Positions 17,730 to 26,076 of a DNA stretch of 64,000 nucleotides are shown piece by piece. This DNA is from Bacteroidota bacterium (GTDB lineage Bacteria > Bacteroidota > Bacteroidia > Chitinophagales > Chitinophagaceae), in assembly GCA_023430465.1 (NCBI GenBank), contig JAEZAM010000134.1, forward strand, positions 4,826 through 68,825, written 5' to 3'. Position numbers and translations under genes: made by a program. The first letter of the stretch is position 1. Each line of letters opens with the position of its first letter. The notes under the pieces are model-generated. The model ran no database searches. It saw only the letters and a program-made list of their open reading frames with translations, and was not told where the DNA came from.

Positions 17730-19589
17730 ATGAAACCCAAGCAGATTTTGTTTAACAACAAAAGCATGATTGCATTGCTCTTTAGTGCGGTCTTTTTCGC
17801 CGGTTGCAAACGCGACGGCGCAGTAGAAGAATTCAATTCTACAACTCCTCCAACAGAAGAATCCTCTCCCGCCGCCAATGATTCAAGCAGCGTCAGCATG
17901 GCTGGAAGGTCATCTTTGCTTCTGGAGTCATTATTTGATGGTAGCAGCTATCTTACGGGCTGGACCAACTACCAGCATTGCTGCGATTACTCTGTTCAGC
18001 AATCTACAGAACAGAAACGTTCAGGTTCAACCTCCCTTCGTCTTGAAGTTCGTAGCACGGATAAAGCTACCAGTGGCAGCATTCGTTCAGAAATCGTTCG
18101 TCCAAGTGATCCGCTGAACGAAGACAGGTGGTATGGTTTCTCCATGTATCTGAAAGATTGGGTAAATGACAACGCCGGCGAACACGTATGGCAGTGGCAT
18201 CCGGATAACAGCACTGGCTCTGCAGCCCTCGCACTCTGGACAAGTGGTGGCCGTTTCGTGGTTGTTACGAACAACGCAGGTACATCATCAGGCAACCAGT
18301 ACGCTGACATCGGCGCAGTGAAATCAAACCAGTGGGTAGATTTCGTTATCCGGACAAAATGGTCTACAGGTAATACCGGCGTCCTCCAGGTTTGGATGAA
18401 CGGTACACAAGTGGTTAACCGCACTAACGTTAAAACAGCGGCACTGACTAACTATTTCAAACTCGGTATCAATAAATTTGGCTGGGGTATCCAGAGTTCT
18501 TCTACTACCAAGAGAATTCTTTACTTCGATGACGTACGCATCGGTGGTGCAGGTGCAACTTATGCCGATGTAGCTCCAGGTACTACTACCACCACAACCC
18601 CACCGCCAACAACACCAACAACCAACCAGGCTCCTGTTGTTTCTGTGAGCTCTGACAAAACGATCACCCTGCCTACTTCATCTGTAACCCTTGGTGGTTC
18701 AGCTACTGATGCAGACGGTACGATCGCTTCTTACCAATGGTCAAAAGTTTCCGGCCCTTCAGCAGGTGTGATTGTTTCTCCAACTTCTACAACTACCTCG
18801 ATGACAGGTCTTGTAGCTGGTTCATACGTCTACAGCTTCAAAGCTACCGATAACAAAGGCGCTTCTGCAAGCAAGACTGTAACTGTAACTGTAAACGGTG
18901 CCACTACTACAACTCCTCCTCCATCCAGCTCTCTTGGCGTACTGATGACTTCAGGCTTCGACAATGGCTTTGCAGGATTCACAACTGCCCAGTTGAGAAG
19001 AGGTGCAGTGGTTAACTCACCAACCAACTCAGGTAACAAAGTATTCCGTGCAGAAGTACGTGCAGGTGATCCGGCAGTATCAAGCGGATATCGCGATGAG
19101 CTGAGACCTTCAGGCATCACTGACAACGGTGATATGTGGTATGGCTACTCAACCCGTTTCGAAAAACTTGGACTTGGTGGCGGTGGTCACGTCGTTCAGT
19201 GGCACCCGGGTAACAGCACAGGTAGCGCAACGATCTCTCTCTATGCGTCTTCCGGTAAATTCCAGGTAGTTCGTAACCTTGGTTCCAACTCTTACCAGAG
19301 CGGTACCCTGAAAACGATCGAGCTGAATAAATGGTACAACCTCGTTTGGCACATCAAATGGTCTACAGGTTCGGATGGTATCATCGAACTGTACATCGAT
19401 GGTCAGCTTTACTACAGCTACCGTGGTGCAAACATGCTGAGCGTTGGTGCATATTTCAAACTCGGTATGAACCGCTGGTCAAGTTCAGGTGGTTCACCAA
19501 CCAACGACTGGGTGATCTACTACGATAACGTGAAAATCGCGAGAAACTCAAATTATGCTTCTGTAGCTCCTACACAGAGCAATAATTAA
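17730..19589 (+). CDS. Lipoprotein with two polysaccharide-lyase-like domains flanking a PKD-like domain
   Basis: 619 residues from the ATG at 17730 (a TTG 30 bases upstream gives an unlikely N-terminus). A signal peptide ends in the lipobox FFAGC, lipid Cys26. Domain 1 (about 63-280) and domain 2 (about 403-610) are homologous: both contain EXRXGDP/EXVRPSDP, DXWYGYS/RWYGFS, VVQWHPGNSTGSA/VWQWHPDNSTGSA, WSTGSDG/WSTGNTG and YFKLGMNRW/YFKLGINKF. This is the heparin-lyase-I-like jelly-roll pattern (Polysacc_lyase). Thr/Pro linkers enclose a PKD/K319L-type domain (about 300-388). Codon choice is simpler and more repetitive (many GGT, GCT, ACT) than in neighbours, suggesting high expression. It is flanked by its own hairpins. 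It may cut the uronate-containing polymer during export or release. Confidence 0.8.
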   Translation: MKPKQILFNNKSMIALLFSAVFFAGCKRDGAVEEFNSTTPPTEESSPAANDSSSVSMAGRSSLLLESLFDGSSYLTGWTNYQHCCDYSVQQSTEQKRSGSTSLRLEVRSTDKATSGSIRSEIVRPSDPLNEDRWYGFSMYLKDWVNDNAGEHVWQWHPDNSTGSAALALWTSGGRFVVVTNNAGTSSGNQYADIGAVKSNQWVDFVIRTKWSTGNTGVLQVWMNGTQVVNRTNVKTAALTNYFKLGINKFGWGIQSSSTTKRILYFDDVRIGGAGATYADVAPGTTTTTTPPPTTPTTNQAPVVSVSSDKTITLPTSSVTLGGSATDADGTIASYQWSKVSGPSAGVIVSPTSTTTSMTGLVAGSYVYSFKATDNKGASASKTVTVTVNGATTTTPPPSSSLGVLMTSGFDNGFAGFTTAQLRRGAVVNSPTNSGNKVFRAEVRAGDPAVSSGYRDELRPSGITDNGDMWYGYSTRFEKLGLGGGGHVVQWHPGNSTGSATISLYASSGKFQVVRNLGSNSYQSGTLKTIELNKWYNLVWHIKWSTGSDGIIELYIDGQLYYSYRGANMLSVGAYFKLGMNRWSSSGGSPTNDWVIYYDNVKIARNSNYASVAPTQSNN

Positions 19590-19620
19590 TCACAGCAAGT
19601 AAATTTTTATAAAAATGTCT

Positions 19621-19648
19621 GAAGCCGGTGCTATTTTGCACTGGCTTC
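19621..19648 (+). terminator. GC-rich hairpin after the lyase-like gene
   Basis: GAAGCCGGTGC (19621-19631) pairs with GCACTGGCTTC (19638-19648), 11 pairs including one G-U, around a 6-base TATTTT loop. It lies 31 bases after the stop codon. No T-run follows, so it may be a transcript 3'-end stabiliser or processing site rather than a classical terminator. Confidence 0.5.
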
Positions 19649-19687
19649 CGGCATTATGACCGGTGCCCTGTAACGACCGGATCTATT

Positions 19688-20824
19688 ATGCCAAAACAAC
19701 GAACCGCATTTCTCATCCACGGACTGGTAGTGGGTGGTGCTGAAAAATTTTTTATCAGTCTTGTCAATCATTTTTACCGAAAGGGTGAAAATCCCCTGGT
19801 CATCATGCTGAGCGACCACAACCCGCTTTTCCATGAAATAGACAAAGGCGTACAGAGTATCATACTCGAACGCAAATACAAATATGACCTGTTCATCGGT
19901 AAGCAGATCAAACAGACGCTGCGGGAAAACAATGCCGGGCAGGTCTTCGTGGTGGGCATGTTCTCGTTTTTCATGCTCAAGCTGTTTTTCCTTTTTGAGA
20001 AAAAGATCAGGGTGATCCTGTCACTTCATTCCACCATTCCAAGGGATTTCAAAGATTACCTGGTCAACCTTGTCTACTTCCGCTTTTTCCAGAGAAAAGA
20101 CCGCGTGATCTTTATTTGCAAAGCGCAGCAGGATTACCTCCGCAAACATTATCTCTTTACTCCAAAGCAGTCACAATTGATCTACAATGGCATCAATACC
20201 GACCATTTCAAACTATGCAAAGGCACTGCAGCGGAAAACAATGGCCTTAAACAACAACTGGGTATACCTGCAGATGCGAAAGTAATTGTGAAAGTGGCCC
20301 GGCTGTTTGAAGAGAAAGGGCACAACTATGCTGTTGACGCGCTCGACATTCTCCATAACAAGTTTAACCTGCCGGCTCACCTGCTTTTCGTTGGCTCGGG
20401 TGATGATGAATATGAAGCGAAGATCAGGGCATACGTTCAGCAAAAGAAACTGGAAAGGCACATACATTTCATCGGACATCAGGCGGATGTCAGGCCATAT
20501 CATTGCATGGCAGACATGTTTACCCTGACTTCCTATACCACGGAAACATTTTCCCTGGCGGCACTGGAAGCGATGTCTTCCGGTATTCCCTGCTCATTGA
20601 CCGAGATCGGCGGTGCCGCAGAAATGATCAATGAAAAAACAGGTGCACTGAGCAGAAACAAAGATCCACATTCCATAGCAGAGAGCTGGAAGACTGTTTT
20701 GGAAAAAAATTACGACCCCGTGTTTCTTCATGATAATGTGGTCAGGCATTTTGCTTTGCCCGACATGATCGATCATTATACAGCCGCACTTAACCCGGAA
20801 CTCACAAGCAATCCTGCAGCATGA
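19688..20824 (+). CDS. Glycosyltransferase family 4
   Basis: 378 residues from the ATG at 19688; an upstream TTG extension runs through the intergenic hairpin and is unlikely. GT-B fold: AFLIHGLVVGGAEKFFISLVNHF at the N-terminus, KVARLFEEKGHNYAVDAL and LLFVGSGDDEYE in the donor domain, and SYTTETFSLAALEAMSSGIP carrying the EX7E motif. It should transfer a hexose-type sugar in the cytoplasm. Its stop overlaps the next start by 4 bases (ATGA). Confidence 0.88.
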   Translation: MPKQRTAFLIHGLVVGGAEKFFISLVNHFYRKGENPLVIMLSDHNPLFHEIDKGVQSIILERKYKYDLFIGKQIKQTLRENNAGQVFVVGMFSFFMLKLFFLFEKKIRVILSLHSTIPRDFKDYLVNLVYFRFFQRKDRVIFICKAQQDYLRKHYLFTPKQSQLIYNGINTDHFKLCKGTAAENNGLKQQLGIPADAKVIVKVARLFEEKGHNYAVDALDILHNKFNLPAHLLFVGSGDDEYEAKIRAYVQQKKLERHIHFIGHQADVRPYHCMADMFTLTSYTTETFSLAALEAMSSGIPCSLTEIGGAAEMINEKTGALSRNKDPHSIAESWKTVLEKNYDPVFLHDNVVRHFALPDMIDHYTAALNPELTSNPAA

Positions 20825-21714
20825 GTATAGTAAAAAAGATATCGGATAAACTTCACCTCAAACAATGGGGCATTGGTTTTATCCGGCAGGATATCCGCAC
20901 CTTCATCCTGGAGCAAAATACACAGCCAGTTATCGAATGGCTGGATGCACCGGACCCTGCTATTTCATCAGCCGATCCATTCCTTTTAAAAACGGATGCT
21001 GGTGAAATACGGCTGCTGTTTGAGCGCATGACCTCTTACCGGATGGATGGTACCATTCGCCAGATCACACTTGATAACAACCTCAGGCCAATAAGGGAAA
21101 AAGAATTGCTTGCTGAGGGAACGCACCTCTCCTATCCGTTTATCTATAAAGAGAATGGCAAGACCTACATCTTTCCGGAAAATGCCCTCGGCGGATCGCT
21201 GACGCGATATGAGTATGATGAACAGGCAGAAGCTCTGATCAATCCGCAACTTGTGATTGATAAACCTGTGCTTGACAGCACAATCGTTCATCATCAAGGA
21301 AAGTACTGGCTGTTTTGCACGGAGCTCGGCAAGGATGTTCATCGCAACCTGTTGCTTTTTTCAGCCGATAGCCTGGCCGGTCCATATACGCCGCATCCTG
21401 CAAATCCAATAAAGCAGGATTTATACGGCTCTCGCCCGGGGGGCGCGATCATCGAAGTGGAGGGTCAACTGTACCGGCCAGCGCAAAATTGCAGGAATTA
21501 CTATGGCGAGTCCCTGGTGATCAATAAGATCAATGTGTTGAATGCGAATGAATTCCGCGAAGAACCGTATATGGAGATCAAACCGTCCGCGCGGGACTTT
21601 AACTATGGTATCCATCACATCCATTTTATTGATAATCTGATAGTAGTTGATGGTCAGCGCAATCACTTCCAACCTATTCAACAACTCTTAAGAAAACTGA
21701 GCAAATCCTTTTAG
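20821..21714 (+). CDS. GINT1-like (glucosamine inositolphosphorylceramide transferase family) beta-propeller protein
   Basis: 297 residues. The repeated blade-like motifs ADPFLLKTDAGEIRLLFE, LSYPFIYKENGKTYIFPEN, DSTIVHHQGKYWLFCT and PGGAIIEVEGQLYRPAQNC match the five-bladed propeller of GINT1-like proteins (distantly GH43-like), which in bacteria are often fused to formyltransferase domains. No such fusion is present. The plant relatives add an aminosugar to inositol phosphoceramide. Here it is coupled by a 4-base overlap to a GT4 gene, so a role in glycan assembly or modification is likely. Family recognition is from memory of motifs; the biochemical role is unknown. Confidence 0.7.
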   Translation: MSIVKKISDKLHLKQWGIGFIRQDIRTFILEQNTQPVIEWLDAPDPAISSADPFLLKTDAGEIRLLFERMTSYRMDGTIRQITLDNNLRPIREKELLAEGTHLSYPFIYKENGKTYIFPENALGGSLTRYEYDEQAEALINPQLVIDKPVLDSTIVHHQGKYWLFCTELGKDVHRNLLLFSADSLAGPYTPHPANPIKQDLYGSRPGGAIIEVEGQLYRPAQNCRNYYGESLVINKINVLNANEFREEPYMEIKPSARDFNYGIHHIHFIDNLIVVDGQRNHFQPIQQLLRKLSKSF

Positions 21715-21749
21715 ATATGGGATTCTAAGAGTATTTTTCCGCAGATTTT

Positions 21750-22817
21750 ATGCCGTCACCTTACGAAAATGTACTATTTGTGGGTCCACACCACAAAAAC
21801 CACCGGGGAGGAATTGGAGCCGTGCTGGAAATTTATGCCCGGCATATAACGCCATTCAAGTATGTCCCTACGCTGGCATACCAGAATAAATTCTACGAAC
21901 TCTTCTTTTTTACATTTTCGCTCATCCGCATCTTTTTCAAATTGCTGACGGACCGCAAGATCCGCATCGTGCATATTCATGGAGCAAAGGATGGCAGCAT
22001 TTTCCGGAAATTCTTTGTTTGTTTCATCGCTAAAAAGATCTTCCGTAAAAAGATCATTTTTCATATTCACGCCGGCGCATTCGATGAAAAATACCTGGGC
22101 GGAGGCAAGCTCTACCGCGCCATGTGCCGCTTCCTCGTCAATAATTCATCTGCGCTCATCGTACTCTCCAATAAATGGGACAATTTTTTCCGTTCGAACT
22201 TCAGGATTCGCCGACTGGTCGTTCTCCGGAACCCGGTAGAACGGCGGATGGACAATTATTCTGTCACGAACAACAATGAGCTGCAGCATTACCTGTTCCT
22301 TGGCCGCATCGCTGATCATAAGGGGATATTCGACCTCGTCCAACTGGTCATCGATGAGCAGGGACAGCTCCGGGGAAAATGCAAATTCCTTGTAGGTGGC
22401 AATCACGAAGTCGACAGGTTTAAAAAAATCGTGAGCGACAATAATATTACCGATCTTGCGGAATATATCGGCTGGGTACAGGAGGAAGATAAGGACAGGT
22501 TCTACAAAAGCTGTAATTATTTTATCCTTCCAACTTATGAAGAAGCCATGCCGATGACGATACTGGAAGCATTCAGCTATGCAAAGCCAGTCATCTCAAC
22601 CCCGGTAGGTAGCATACCGGAAATCCTGGAACATGATTACAACGGGCTGTTGTTTGAGCCCGGAGATATGCCCGCTCTGAAAAAGCTGATCCTTGAAACA
22701 CTGCACAATCCTGACCTTGAAAAACGTCTTGGCAACAACGCCCTGACAAAAGCCACCGAGTTTTATCCAGCCACCATCAAGCAGGAACTGGAAAAACTCT
22801 ATGCAGAAATCGTATAA
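21750..22817 (+). CDS. Glycosyltransferase family 4
   Basis: 355 residues. GT-B: VLFVGPHHKNHRGGIGAVLEIYARH at the N-terminus and, in the second domain, YLFLGRIADHKGIFDLVQLV, KFLVGGNHEVDRFKKIV and LPTYEEAMPMTILEAFSYAKPVI with the EX7E motif. A retaining cytoplasmic sugar transferase for the repeat unit. It ends 5 bases before the heparinase-like gene, so the two are co-transcribed. Confidence 0.9.
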   Translation: MPSPYENVLFVGPHHKNHRGGIGAVLEIYARHITPFKYVPTLAYQNKFYELFFFTFSLIRIFFKLLTDRKIRIVHIHGAKDGSIFRKFFVCFIAKKIFRKKIIFHIHAGAFDEKYLGGGKLYRAMCRFLVNNSSALIVLSNKWDNFFRSNFRIRRLVVLRNPVERRMDNYSVTNNNELQHYLFLGRIADHKGIFDLVQLVIDEQGQLRGKCKFLVGGNHEVDRFKKIVSDNNITDLAEYIGWVQEEDKDRFYKSCNYFILPTYEEAMPMTILEAFSYAKPVISTPVGSIPEILEHDYNGLLFEPGDMPALKKLILETLHNPDLEKRLGNNALTKATEFYPATIKQELEKLYAEIV

Positions 22818-22822
22818 GCCTT

Positions 22823-24766
22823 ATGATCGGCAGGTTGAAATGGTATTATAGCCGCCTCAGGACAATGAATCCTGGTGAACTCATCTTTCGTGCAGGACAG
22901 GCGCGCCAGCGTGTCATGGAAAAATGGCTGCCATCAACACCCGTTTACCGCGGTGCTACCAGCAATATTATCCCCCTCAGCTTTGATTTCTCCAATGCCC
23001 GGATCAACCCGGGCTTCAGCATATTCGGGCAGGACATTGATATTTTCCAGCCCATCGATTTTCACCGCGATATATTTTCCGGCAAACGATTCCCACTCAG
23101 CTTTGCCAAGACCATCGATATGCGTACTGACCGGTATGGCAGCGCCAAAGTTGTGTGGGAAGTGAACCGGCTGCAATTCCTTATCCCACTGCTTATCCGA
23201 TACAGGCAGACAAGTGATAAGCAACTACTGGCGCGATTTATCAGCATCCTGAAGGAATGGGACGAACAGAACCCCTACATGAAAGGATTGAACTGGTATA
23301 GCAATATCGAAGTGAGCATGCGGCTCATCAACTGGTATTGGTGCTGGCTCCTGCTGCAGGATGATGAGCACTGGAACAACGATGAGGCTGCAAGAAATTT
23401 CCGCGAAAATACCTGGTTGCCACTGATACATCGCCATTGCAGCTACAGTGCCATCAATCCATCCCTTTATTCATCTGCCAACAATCACCTCGTGGCAGAA
23501 TACACGGGGCTTTTTATGGCCGCTTCGCTCTGGAATTTCCGGGAATCTGACCAATGGATTCGCAAGTCGCAGGCGGGGCTGGAAAAACAGATCCTCCTTC
23601 AGCACTCCGTAAATGGAGTCAACAAGGAAGAGGCTGCGGCCTATATCCAGTTCATCACGGATTTTTTCCTGATCGCCTGGATCGCCGGGGAACAACTGGA
23701 TCATTCCTTTTCGACTGCTTACAAGGACAGGCTCACATCGATCCTGGGTTATATACACAATATCCTGGACGTAAAAGGAAACATACCCCGATATGGTGAT
23801 GACGATGACGGCCGCGTGATCATGCCCGATGGATATTTCAGCACAAATAACTTCCTTTCGATCCTGAACACCGCCAGTGTTTTGTTTGATCGGCCGGAAT
23901 GGAAGCAGCCCCAGGCTGGCCTTGATCCTAAATCAATTCTTCTTACGGCACACCAGGATGGGCTGAAAAAGTGGAATGGCATATCATCTTTGCCACGCCC
24001 GTTCAACTCTGCTTTTTATCCGGCAGAGGGTCATTTCATTTTCCGCAACCTGACTTCGGGCGGAAAAGAAGTGTTCTGCCATTTCGATGCAGCAGCACTC
24101 GGCTACCTGTCAATCGCGGCCCATGGCCATGCAGATGCCTTATCGATCATCCTTCACGCCGATGGATATCCTTTCCTGGTGGACCCTGGCACATATGCTT
24201 ATCACACCCACATGGAGTGGCGCAAATATTTTGTCAGCACCGTGGCACATAATACGATTACAATAGATAACGAAGACCAGGCTACCATGGCCGGGCCTAC
24301 GCTGTGGCTGAACCATTTCACCTGCTCAGTAACGGAGGTGAAAGAGGGCGAGACCGAAATTGTATCGGCGACACATAATGGCTACAAACAAAAAGGGGTC
24401 AGCCATTCCCGAACGATGCAGTTCAACAGGAAAAACAACTGTTTCGTTGTTACGGACATCGTTGCAGCAAGAAAAAATGGTCACCGCGTTACCATGCCAT
24501 TTCACCTGCACCCCCATGTAGAAGCTACCCAGACCGGCAGTCATACGTATAAACTCTCCCACCCGGAGACGAGCGTGACAGCGGAGCTCCTGTTTGATCC
24601 GCAACTGACGCTTGCTCACAGGGAGGCGGACGAAACGAGTCCGCTGGGTTGGTATTCCGGCTCCTTTATGAAAAAAGAAGAAGCCGCTGTGCTCATCGGT
24701 GAGCACCTCATGAAACAAAACCAGTTAACCTTAACCACTATAATTAAAATAGAAGACCTCTCATGA
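22823..24766 (+). CDS. Heparinase II/III-like protein
   Basis: 647 residues. The start MIGRLKWYYSRLRTMNPGEL is typical of the heparinase II/III-like proteins encoded in glycan loci. An alpha-toroid domain (about 60-370) is followed by the beta-sandwich domain with AHGHADALSI (about 432-441), FLVDPGTYAYH and VSTVAHNTITID, the conserved catalytic region of Hepar_II_III. No clear signal peptide is visible, so its location is uncertain. Such lyases cleave uronate-containing polymers. The next gene encodes a GDP-mannose 6-dehydrogenase-like enzyme, overlapping by 4 bases, which suggests the substrate is the uronate polymer made here. Confidence 0.86.
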   Translation: MIGRLKWYYSRLRTMNPGELIFRAGQARQRVMEKWLPSTPVYRGATSNIIPLSFDFSNARINPGFSIFGQDIDIFQPIDFHRDIFSGKRFPLSFAKTIDMRTDRYGSAKVVWEVNRLQFLIPLLIRYRQTSDKQLLARFISILKEWDEQNPYMKGLNWYSNIEVSMRLINWYWCWLLLQDDEHWNNDEAARNFRENTWLPLIHRHCSYSAINPSLYSSANNHLVAEYTGLFMAASLWNFRESDQWIRKSQAGLEKQILLQHSVNGVNKEEAAAYIQFITDFFLIAWIAGEQLDHSFSTAYKDRLTSILGYIHNILDVKGNIPRYGDDDDGRVIMPDGYFSTNNFLSILNTASVLFDRPEWKQPQAGLDPKSILLTAHQDGLKKWNGISSLPRPFNSAFYPAEGHFIFRNLTSGGKEVFCHFDAAALGYLSIAAHGHADALSIILHADGYPFLVDPGTYAYHTHMEWRKYFVSTVAHNTITIDNEDQATMAGPTLWLNHFTCSVTEVKEGETEIVSATHNGYKQKGVSHSRTMQFNRKNNCFVVTDIVAARKNGHRVTMPFHLHPHVEATQTGSHTYKLSHPETSVTAELLFDPQLTLAHREADETSPLGWYSGSFMKKEEAAVLIGEHLMKQNQLTLTTIIKIEDLS

Positions 24767-26073
24767 AAATTAGCATTTTCGGACTAGGCTATGTTGGATG
24801 CGTAAGCCTTGGATGCCTTGCACGAAACGGACATACCGTGATCGGCGTTGATGTAAGCGAGACAAAAGTCCGCCAGATCAACTCCGGCCTGGCCACGATC
24901 ATAGAAAAAGATGTGGATACGCTCATACAGGATGCACATGAAGCCGGCCGCATTTCTGCTACAACTGATTTCAACGCAGCTATCCGCGCCACGGAAGTCT
25001 CCATCATCGCGGTGGGAACTCCTTCAAGCAATACCGGCCATCTCAACCTTAATTACATCTTTAAAGTTGCCGAAAACTTCGGGGCCGTTCTGAAAGAAAA
25101 AGACGAATTCCATGTGATTGCGATCCGTTCCACCGTATTGCCGGGCACATCTGAAAAATTCGCCGCCATCGTGGAGCAATTTTCCGGCAAGAAGCGCAAT
25201 GTGGATTTTGCAATGGTGTCCAACCCGGAGTTTCTTCGGGAAGGAACTGCTATCCATGACTACTATAATCCGCCAGTGACATTGATCGGCTCCGCAAATG
25301 CAGAAGCTGCGGAAAAAGTCGCCTCCCTTTATCGCCAGTTGCCCGCAGAGGTGGTGATCACGGATGTAAAGATCGCCGAGTTGATGAAATATGTGAACAA
25401 TACCTTCCATGCTCTTAAGGTTTCCTTTGCCAATGAGGTGGGCAATATCTGTTCCGCCCTCGAGATCGATTCGCACAAGGTGATGGAACTTTTCTGCAAG
25501 GACCGCGAGCTGAACATTTCACCCTATTATTTCAAACCTGGCTTTGCATATGGCGGATCCTGCCTGCCAAAAGATCTGAAGGGATTGCAGACACTGGCCC
25601 ATGACCTTTATGTAAAGACACCGCTGATCGAAAGTATCGACAAGACAAACCAGCTACAAATCTCCCGCGCCGTTGAGATCATCCAGGAAACAGGAAAACG
25701 CAAACTGGGTTTCATGGGGCTCAGCTTCAAAGCAGGTACTGATGATCTCCGGAACTCACCCGCGGTGACGCTGATCGAAACACTGCTGGGTAAGGGTTTT
25801 GACATCACTATCTACGACAAGAATGTTCATCTTTCCAAGCTTACAGGTACCAACAAGGAATACATCGACACGCATATTCCGCATTTATCCAAACTGATGA
25901 AACCGCGCATCCAGGAACTGCTGGACGATGCGGAGCTGATCATTGTAAATAACAGGGAGCAGGAGTACATTGACACACTGGTTGACCTCGACTCCGATCA
26001 TCATATCCTTGACATGGTCCGCCTGCCGGAAGCGGTACGGACAAAGAGGAACTATAAAGGAATAAACTGGTAA
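24763..26073 (+). CDS. UDP-glucose/GDP-mannose dehydrogenase family, closest in pattern to GDP-mannose 6-dehydrogenase
   Basis: 436 residues. The NAD-binding motif GLGYVG is at residues 7-12, IRSTVLPGTSEKF and NPEFLREGTAI follow, and the active site FKPGFAYGGSCLPKDLKGL places the catalytic Cys at 267. The wording of these motifs is closer to AlgD than to UDP-glucose dehydrogenases. The predicted reaction is four-electron oxidation of GDP-mannose to GDP-mannuronate. It overlaps the heparinase-like gene by 4 bases and is 3 bases before a GT4 gene. UDP-sugar specificity cannot be excluded. Confidence 0.85.
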   Translation: MKISIFGLGYVGCVSLGCLARNGHTVIGVDVSETKVRQINSGLATIIEKDVDTLIQDAHEAGRISATTDFNAAIRATEVSIIAVGTPSSNTGHLNLNYIFKVAENFGAVLKEKDEFHVIAIRSTVLPGTSEKFAAIVEQFSGKKRNVDFAMVSNPEFLREGTAIHDYYNPPVTLIGSANAEAAEKVASLYRQLPAEVVITDVKIAELMKYVNNTFHALKVSFANEVGNICSALEIDSHKVMELFCKDRELNISPYYFKPGFAYGGSCLPKDLKGLQTLAHDLYVKTPLIESIDKTNQLQISRAVEIIQETGKRKLGFMGLSFKAGTDDLRNSPAVTLIETLLGKGFDITIYDKNVHLSKLTGTNKEYIDTHIPHLSKLMKPRIQELLDDAELIIVNNREQEYIDTLVDLDSDHHILDMVRLPEAVRTKRNYKGINW

Positions 26074-26076
26074 ACG

